From Sthenelais limicola (Eukaryota > Annelida > Polychaeta > Phyllodocida > Sigalionidae): 64,000 bases of DNA. Numbering within the stretch: the stretch's first letter is position 1; the number at the start of each line of letters is the position of its first letter. The translations under genes and the position numbers were made by a program. Under the pieces are notes generated by a model. It ran no database searches, was not told the origin of the DNA, and saw only the letters and a program-made list of their open reading frames with translations. The stretch covers positions 51,022,966 through 51,086,965 of the forward strand of contig OW804094.1 of NCBI GenBank assembly GCA_942159475.1, given 5' to 3'. This document shows, one piece after another, positions 56,801 through 64,000 of the stretch.

Positions 56801-58515
56801 CTTGGTAGTAAATTTCCTGACTTAAACGTTGGCTGATAAACGTTAATAACTTGCGGCTTTTGGTTTTAGTATTGATCAGTAGATCAGCAACAATTCAGAA
56901 ATGGTAAGCGATTGCTCAAAGAATATTCAAAAATTCTTAATCTCTCTCTTTTCAATCGAGTCATTATCATTACTTATTTATTTATGCATTTATTTATCTA
57001 TCTATATGAATAGCAGTTGCGCTTCTAGTCGCCCAGTATAGCTGTAGTCAAGAGTTAGCACATTGAAAGATACCCCCAATATAACTGGCATATTATCTCA
57101 GTATCAAATGAGGCTGTACGTAACGGAACAAATGGTTGATGCAAGTGCCAGCCAGTGCAGGTATGGGCAGTAGGACGAGTGCCGTGTTAAGCAGAATGTT
57201 ATGTAACTGGGAGAACTATTACGTAATAATAAGCCAAATCAAATAACTCCCTTCAAATTAACATCTGGTCCGGGTCGAACCGTATCATGTATGTCCAAAC
57301 GTTCGTGTTGGATTTTCTGTGATAGGGCTGTGTCGGTATGAAATCAAATTTAATGATGAGCTTGCATGGTTGAGGACTGGCGTTGGCTCAGATGATGTGT
57401 GATTGGACACGATGTTCGAAATAGTGTTTAAATACTTGAATGAATCAATTAAATTTGTTATGTTATATTATATATTTCGGGGGACTGAAATGGACCTTAA
57501 CAAATACAATGAATTGGAATCTCAAATTTCCTTGCGTTGATGTCTATAACAAGAACATCCATCTTTTCATTTAACTGTTAAAGTACATGGTTTCTATCTC
57601 AATATTCTTTACTTTCAGGTCCAAACATAGAGACGACACGGTCAGGAAAAAAGGTCTCCTGAGTTCCACCAACAGCAAAATTTCAGTGGATCAGTGAAAC
57701 ATATATATGTAATTCCTAGTATTTGAGAAAACAGAAGCAATGTATTCTTTACGCGGTTTTTGTGAAATGGATATACATATTTAATCTTTTTGAAGTGAAC
57801 ATATACCAGGCTATGAATAATAATCATGAAAGGAAAATGTAATAATTCAAGTCCTAGTTAGAAAGCAAGACCTGGTCAGATATAACTCTTACGCCAAAAT
57901 TGAGACATTTTAATGAGCTACTTCTATATATTATTGACTCCGATAAAGATATATTAAACCAATAAGATCGTCATTAATAGGTCAATTTCTCTCTATTTAT
58001 GTGTGTGTAACTACGTAATTCCTGTTATTAGAGTAAACAATGTTGATTATTTATACGATGAGCAGCAGTGGCGGGTCCATTGTAAGCGAATTACCTAATT
58101 ACAGTTTGCACCTCAGATGAACAATTCATATTCTGAAGTATTTATAAATAGTCCTCACACAATGGCTAATTTAGGTAGCTGAATGTGATACTGATATGCT
58201 TATATCAAGATTCAAGGTAAGGTATAGTCTGACGATTATGGTTAATAAGTAACATTATTCCTACAACATGGGGTTTTATAAGACGAGGTCCAGGTGGGTC
58301 TATATCGATAACCAATGACTAGTAATGTTATATCAGGTCACGTGGTACATCGACCAATAATTATGGATATAACATCTAGTCACGTGTACCAATGGTATCA
58401 TAGAATATATTAGACCAATGGGTGTTATTGCTATATTTGGTCACGTGAACCAATGGTGACTGAAGGCCAGAAGGCCATGTGACTGGTCTGTAGATGTATG
58501 GACATAGCTTGTAGT
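53862..58515. other. Intergenic, repeats but no supported gene
   Basis: A 117-codon frame at 55976-56329 is less AT-rich than its surroundings but has no recognised domain. 55873-55985 resembles 7207-7345 and is part of a dispersed repeat. A TA microsatellite lies at 56644-56706. The rest is AT-rich without structure that I could read. Confidence 0.4.
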
Positions 58516-58759
58516 GGGTCAGATTTTCAGAAAATGTACAATTGGTAGCTCTACACATTTAGAAAATTAGGCTGAAAAAAGAATACGGGGTATATCTGAG
58601 CCAAAGAACTATAACCATGGTTATAGTTCTTTGATCTGAGCATATTTGGTATCGTTTCTTTTATGTTAAACTGCATTTTGAAGCTCATTTCTGTCTTAAA
58701 TTTGGTTTATTTGAGAGGATTGGTGAAAGCGAATTGTACATTTTCTGAAAATCTGACCC
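58516..58759. mobile_element. 244-bp MITE, copy 2, inverted
   Basis: Terminal repeats begin GGGTCAGATTTTCAGAAAA at both ends in inverse orientation. The interior has TTATTTGAGAGGATTGGTG, the inverse of the word in copy 1 (15939-16187), so this copy is in opposite orientation. It also contains a perfect 30-base palindrome at 58603-58632 centred on ACCATGGT, absent from copy 1. The flanks do not show a clear target duplication. Confidence 0.75.
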
Positions 58760-59589
58760 GTGTACAGCTGTTAGTGGTTACGCAACAGTCAGGCACACCT
58801 GGACCTGTATAAGAATGAATGGCAAGTCTAAGAATGTATGTGTCAGCGTTTCTGCTGACATGGTTATGCTATATATTAGGCCTATACATAAACATTCATA
58901 AAGATATTCATATTAGTTATAATGTTACATAATGTTGCGTCATCATAATTCAAGATAATGATGCGGAATAATCCGTACCAGTATGACATAATCTTGGCGG
59001 AAATATGTTCAGAACCTTGTGTGCTATATAATGAATTGTTAATACATATGGAACTATTAAGTTTTCCAATCTATTTTTGTCAATCTATTTCAAATCTTTA
59101 AACATGTACCCAAATCACCTTTCGGTGGTCTTCCTTTAGGTCCTGTAGTCTCTGACTATGGTTTGTGTAAGTTATTTTTATTAAACAAAACCAAAATAAC
59201 TGTGTCCATGATATTTTTTTTATCCACTATAATATTTAAACAAAGCATATTAGTGTGTTTAATTTTCTTAGCAGGCATTCATATAAATCAAAAGATTGTT
59301 TCTGCCTCCTTCCATTTCATCGACCTGAATGGTAGGCTACTTTTATTATCCATTTATTTTATTCTTATCTTTTGTATCTGTATGGTGGTAATAAATACCG
59401 AACGTGGTAAAACCCACAATATCGCCCATCGTGTACCTTGCATAAGGCTTCCTGAATTTAAGTCTGTTCACAGCAGCCTAAAAATTTGCCATCGAAATAA
59501 GATAAATTCATTAGAAGTTAAATTTGGGTCTCATGACTTGTAAGGTCCTACAACAGCGATTATTGCTACAAAGTATCAAATCCCTTGTA
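58760..59589. other. Intergenic, nothing firm
   Basis: A 126-codon hydrophobic frame at 59163-59543 on the plus strand has two or three possible membrane segments but also the Phe/Ile/Leu bias of chance ORFs in AT-rich DNA. No start, splice or family support. Confidence 0.35.
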
Positions 59590-59880
59590 GGGTGCATTAA
59601 GGTAAAGCGAACCATTTCGTCTTCATCTTGATTTCTCATTATAAAAAAAATAGCAACAAACCATTCAAACTTCAAATGAACATTAGAGTGGGTCAGCTTC
59701 CTATGGCACATGAATTAATTATATTACTATGCATATTAATACCAATAGTCTCCATGGAAATATTGTGTAGAGTTGGTTCGCTTTACCTGACATTTCATAT
59801 AAAGCGAACCACCACTTAAGATAAACCAAACCAAGTGGTTCACTTTACCTGATATGAGAAAAGATATATAATAAGTTAGG

Positions 59881-62275
59881 CCATCACTCCCCCCACACAT
59901 CTCTACCCTCACCCACATCTACCCCAACATATCTCCCCTTCCCCCTACCATACTCCCACACACCCCTCCCCTCACTTCCCTAACCCATACCCATTCACTT
60001 ACTTTCACCCCTGTAATCTCTAACCCCCCTCCCCTCCCCCCCCCATTAACTTCACTTCTACCCCCGCACACCTCTAGCCCCAGTTACCTCTACCCCTGCA
60101 CACCTCTACCCCCAGTTACCTCTACCCCCAGTTACCTTTACCTCCACACAACTCTACCCCAGTTACCTCTACCCCCACACACCTTTACCCCAGTTCCATC
60201 TACCCCAACACACCTCCACCCCAGTCACCTCTACCCCCACACACCTTAACCCAAGTTACCTCCACCCCCACACACTTTTACCCCCAGTTACCTCTACCCC
60301 CACACACCTTTACCCCAGTTACCTCTACCACCACACACCTCCACCCCAGTCATCTCTACCCCCACACACCTTTACCCCCAGTTACCTCCACCCCCATACA
60401 CCTTTACCCCCAGTCACCTCTACCCCCAGACATCATTACCCCCAGTTAAATCTACCCCCACACATCTCAACCCCCAGTAACCTCTACCCCCACCCACATC
60501 TACCCCCAGTTATCTCTACCCCAACACACATCTACCCCCAGTAACCTCTACCCCACACACCTCCACCCCCAGTTATCTCTACCGCCACACACCTCCACCC
60601 CCAGTTACCTCTACCCCCACACACACATCTACCCCCAGGTACCTCTACCCGCACACACTTCTACCCCCAGTTACCTCTACCCCCACACACATCTACCCCC
60701 AGATACCTCTACCCCCCCACACACCTACCCCCAGTTACCTCTACCCCAGTGACCTCTACCCCCAGTGACCTTTACCCCCACACACATCTACCCCCAGTTA
60801 CCTCTACCCCCACACACATCTACCCCCTGTTACCTCTACCCCCCACACACATCTACCCCCTGTTACCTCTACCCCCACACACATCTACCCCCGTTACCTC
60901 TACCCCCCAAACACCATTACCCCCAGATACATCTACCCCCACACACCTTTACCCTCAGTTACCTCTACCCCCCCCCCACACACACACATCTACCCCACCA
61001 CACATCTACCCCCAGTTACCTCTACCCCCCCCCCCACACACACACACATCTACCCCCAGTTACCTCTACCCCAGTGACCTCTACCCCCAGTGATCTCTAC
61101 CCCCACACACATCTACCCCCGTCATCTCTACCCCCAGACATCTTTACCCCCAGTTAAATCTACCCCCACACACCTCCACCCCCAGTAACCTCTACCCCCA
61201 CACACCTCCACCCCTAGTTATCTCTACCCCCACACACCTCCACCCCAAGTTACCTCTACCCCCACACACATCTACCCCCAGTTATCTCTACCCCCACACA
61301 CTTCCACCTCCAGGTACCTCTACCCCCACACACTTCCACCCCCAGTTACCTCTACCCCCACACACACATCTATCGCCAGGTACCTCTACCCCCACACACT
61401 TTCACCCCCAGTTACCTCTACCCCCCCCCCACACACACACATCTATTCCCAGTTACCCCTACCCCCAGTGACCTCTACCCCCACACACATCTACCCCCAG
61501 TTATCTCTACCCCCACACATATCTACCCCCAGTTACCTCTACCCCCACACATATCTACCCCCAGTTATCTCTACCCCAACACACCTTTACTCCCAGTAAC
61601 CTCTACCCTAACACACCTTTTCTCCCAGTCACCTCTACCCCCACACACCTTTACCCCCAGTTACCTCTACCCCCACACACCTCTACCCCCGGTTTCCTCT
61701 ACCCCCAACACACCCTCACACCCAGTTACCTCTACCCCCTCACACATCTACCCCCAGTTACCTCTACCCCCACACATCTACCCCTAGTTACCACTACCCC
61801 CCCCGCCCCCCCCCCACACACACACACATCTACCCCCAATTACCTCTACCTCCCCACACATCTACCCCCCGTTACCTCTACCCCCCACCAAAAAAAATCG
61901 AGCAGTGAGCGATTCGTTTTACCACGCAGCAACGGCCCGTGCGGGTAGCCGCGCCTATGGAAAGGGCTCAATAGAAATGCATGTGAACGATTATTTGCCG
62001 CGTGCCGTGCGCGGCATGAAAAACCGCATCTATGGAAAGGCAGCTAAACCCAAGTTATCGCTACCCCCCCATTCCCCAACACATCTACCCCAAGTTACCT
62101 CTACCCCCACACACCTTACTCCCAGTTATATACCTCTATCCCCACACACCTTCACCCCCAGTTGCCTCTACCCCCGCACACCTTTACCCCCAGTTATCTC
62201 TACCCCACACACATCTACCCCCAGTTACTTCTACCACCGCACACCCCTACCTGCAGTTACCTCTACCCCCCACTT
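59881..62275 (+). repeat. C-rich minisatellite, unit of about 32 bp
   Basis: Variants of CTCTACCCCCACACACAT and CTACCCCCAGTTAC alternate for about 2.4 kb. The plus strand is almost free of G and the minus strand carries regular runs of five G. Units vary by a few bases and by C- or CA-run length. All ORFs across it are repeat artefacts. It is interrupted at 61894-62048. Confidence 0.93.
61894..62048. other. Non-repetitive island inside the minisatellite
   Basis: About 155 bp of CpG-rich mixed sequence begins abruptly after an A-run and ends where the C-rich units resume. It has two halves that each start with GATT and end CTATGGAAAGG, about 70 bases apart. In the plus frame the halves read SDSFYHAATARAGSRAYGKG and NDYLPRAVRGMKNRIYGKAA, similar in pattern. 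On the minus strand a T8 run closes it, as a Pol III terminator would. No known gene was recognised. Confidence 0.55.
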
Positions 62276-62862
62276 GGAGAGGCATGTCCTAATCTCTTGC
62301 TTGTATTCACAATTCAGCGAGGTGATTGCTTAAATCACAACTGGTGACATTTGAAATATGAGGAATATTAATTTGGGTATGGTATTCAAATGTAGCCTGT
62401 GAAACCAGCACTGTTCCAAGTCTCCCTTGTCTCCCTGCTGACCAAAAGTAGGGCCGCAGATGCTGAAACCAAAATCATTTTCTGGACATATTTTACGCCT
62501 GTCAGCTCTATTTTCCATTTTGTATAAGCCCCATTTTCCAAATCCCGCAGGTTTTCAATTTGCAATCCTGTTTTATTATATGCAATCCCTACCTGGAATA
62601 ATTAAATCTGGCTCTGAATCCCTTTCAAGAATCCCGTAGACCCTTAATTTTTAATCCTGAATCCCGATTTAAAATAGCCCCAATCCCGATTCCCAAAAAG
62701 GTATTCCCTACCCTGTATGTTTAGGCCTAGGCGTATATATATGGATGATAAATCTTACAACAATCTATTAGGTGGCACAGCATTACTAATGCACACAATA
62801 AAGTGTGGGGAATGAAAATGAATAGGTTGGGGATAGGTTTTTATGATAAAACGTGTTGTTTC

Positions 62863-62893
62863 AGGTAAAGCGAACCAGTGGTTCGCTTTACCT
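62863..62893. repeat. 31-base palindrome of the element word
   Basis: AGGTAAAGCGAACCA and TGGTTCGCTTTACCT face each other across a single base. It is two array words head to head, a plausible strong protein-binding site at the inner edge of the right end. Confidence 0.8.
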
Positions 62894-63336
62894 TACACTA
62901 CATGGTTCGGTTTATATGAACTGTCAGGAAAAGCGAACCAATGACATTTCAATGACCTTGAAGTCACTTGCAAGGGGTTATCCATTTTTTCAATGAGGAA
63001 ATCATAATACACTATGATTTGTGATGTTTTGCGTAAAAATTGTTTCCACATGTTCTACATAGATTTGGAATGATCGATGAATCTGTATATAGACAAAAAA
63101 ATCTTGACCTTCAGATGAAAACCCCAAAAAATAGATAGTTTGTACTTCCCGCCAATTTCCCATGTGAGCAAATTCTCTGAGACACCTAGAAAGATTTGCT
63201 GAAATTATCTCCAATTTATTCTCTTTTAAACAATAGATGGCTCTTTATCCTGTGGTCCAATCTACTGAGTTTGCATGGAGGTTTAAGTTCGTTGGTTCGG
63301 TTTACCTGATGGTTCGGTTTACCTGAAGGCACCCTA

Positions 63337-64000
63337 ATCCAGATGTTATTTTCCGCTGCAAGTGGTGGGGAAAGGAGTTGGAGGCCCCTACAAGCCGGGA
63401 AAGCCATTAGGGCATATATAGCAATGCAGCGTCCAATCCCACAATTTGAGAGAGATTTTCCTGAGAGAGGAAAAAAAGAACGAAATAGATGAGGAAGGCG
63501 AGAAGGAGAAAGCAACAGAATAGAAACAGAGTGAGGAGGAGAAGGAAGAGGAGGAGATGAGGGAGGTGACAAAGGAGCAGAAGCAGTGCAGCAATAAGCA
63601 GCAATGTTCAGCAGCAACACAATACTTATAACCATTAGAAACAAGTCAAAACCTTATACCTAGATCAACCAATGAAATCTACATTGAAAATCTGTTAGTA
63701 GTATATGGAATTGTCTGTTTGAGGACGTAAAAACGAAAATCCAGAATCACCTTGGGCCAAATCATTAGTAAGAGCGAGCTGGCGCATGCACACCAAGCCT
63801 TGCTCAAAAACTAATCTGGATGTTCTTTCTCAAGTCAAAGTTTTAAAATAATTCTTATCTGCAGCCACCGCTAGGTGGCAGCCCCATGAGATGGAATTGA
63901 GGTTAGACAGTTTACGGAATTACGCAGTAGACGCAAGTCGCGGGAGCCATTCCTCTGCTTGTATTCAACCTTTCACGGAGATTTACGGACATTTACCATT
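63337..64000. other. Right edge, GA-rich tract
   Basis: A purine-rich stretch at 63455-63570 (GAGGAGAAGGAAGAGG type) explains the open frames here, whose products are Ser/Leu/Phe low-complexity. The remaining 400 bases show no supported gene. Confidence 0.5.

Larger units (their letters stand above)
59590..63334. mobile_element. TIR element with GGTTCGCTTTACC array
   Basis: The left end is GGGTGCATTAAGG and the inverse of the right end GGGTGCCTTCAGG; both continue TAAA(G/C)CGAACCA. TA lies outside both ends (59588-59589 and 63335-63336), a likely 2-bp target duplication. The word GGTTCGCTTTACCTGA or its inverse recurs near 59601, 59775, 59801, 59837, 62863, 62879, 62924, 63293 and 63310. The middle is filled by a minisatellite. 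No transposase was seen. Confidence 0.72.

Noticed and set aside
59163..59543. 126-codon hydrophobic ORF as a small membrane protein
   Set aside because: Composition fits chance in AT-rich DNA and there is no start-context, splice or family evidence.
60749..61157. Overlapping proline/threonine-rich ORFs of 114 and 130 codons
   Set aside because: Translation of the C-rich minisatellite; the same residues appear in shifted frames.
62032..62333. ORFs crossing the end of the minisatellite
   Set aside because: Repeat translation apart from the short part in the island, which is described separately.
63216..63644. 142-codon minus-strand ORF and two nested ones
   Set aside because: Ser/Leu/Phe low complexity from a purine-rich tract on the plus strand.

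Overview
The window looks like AT-rich nuclear DNA of a marine invertebrate. Coding sequence is split by GT-AG introns, the genes are metazoan types, and long stretches are packed with decayed transposons, hairpin elements and simple repeats. The species cannot be fixed from the sequence. Exon models below were built by eye from splice sites, reading phase and protein similarity.

Genes. (1) A cytosolic phospholipase A2 (group IV) gene lies on the minus strand at 12.56-7.43 kb. Nine phase-consistent exons cover part of the C2 domain and the catalytic domain with the oxyanion loop and nucleophile serine; the first exon and the catalytic-Asp half were not found. (2) A short minus-strand gene start of unknown function lies at 4.27-3.53 kb (three exons, basic, NLS-like). 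(3) A single-exon atypical dual-specificity phosphatase is on the plus strand at 30.38-31.07 kb. (4) A large plus-strand gene at 38.74-53.75 kb has nine coding exons that join without a frame break into an 843-residue protein. It has an acidic N-terminus, about eight membrane segments, a long cytosolic tail and a C-terminal PDZ-type ligand; I do not recognise a named family. A partial ORF touches the left edge.

Mobile DNA. 0.69-2.86 kb is a GC-rich-ended DNA element with a 6-bp target duplication. 4.54-6.81 kb is a Penelope-like element with two direct terminal repeats, each carrying a hammerhead-type ribozyme core. 24.69-27.03 kb and 36.97-38.45 kb are two copies of one transposon family (shared terminal inverted repeats, 4-bp target duplications), each with its own array of a short iterated word. 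34.82-36.34 kb and 59.59-63.33 kb are two further inverted-repeat elements with internal arrays of other words. The last also encloses a C-rich minisatellite of about 2.4 kb interrupted by a 155-bp island of quite different composition. Several hairpin elements are scattered between.

The most interesting themes are the inverted-repeat elements with element-specific word arrays, the ribozyme-bearing retroelement, the island in the minisatellite, and the unrecognised eight-pass membrane protein with a decayed copy of part of its main exon in its first intron.
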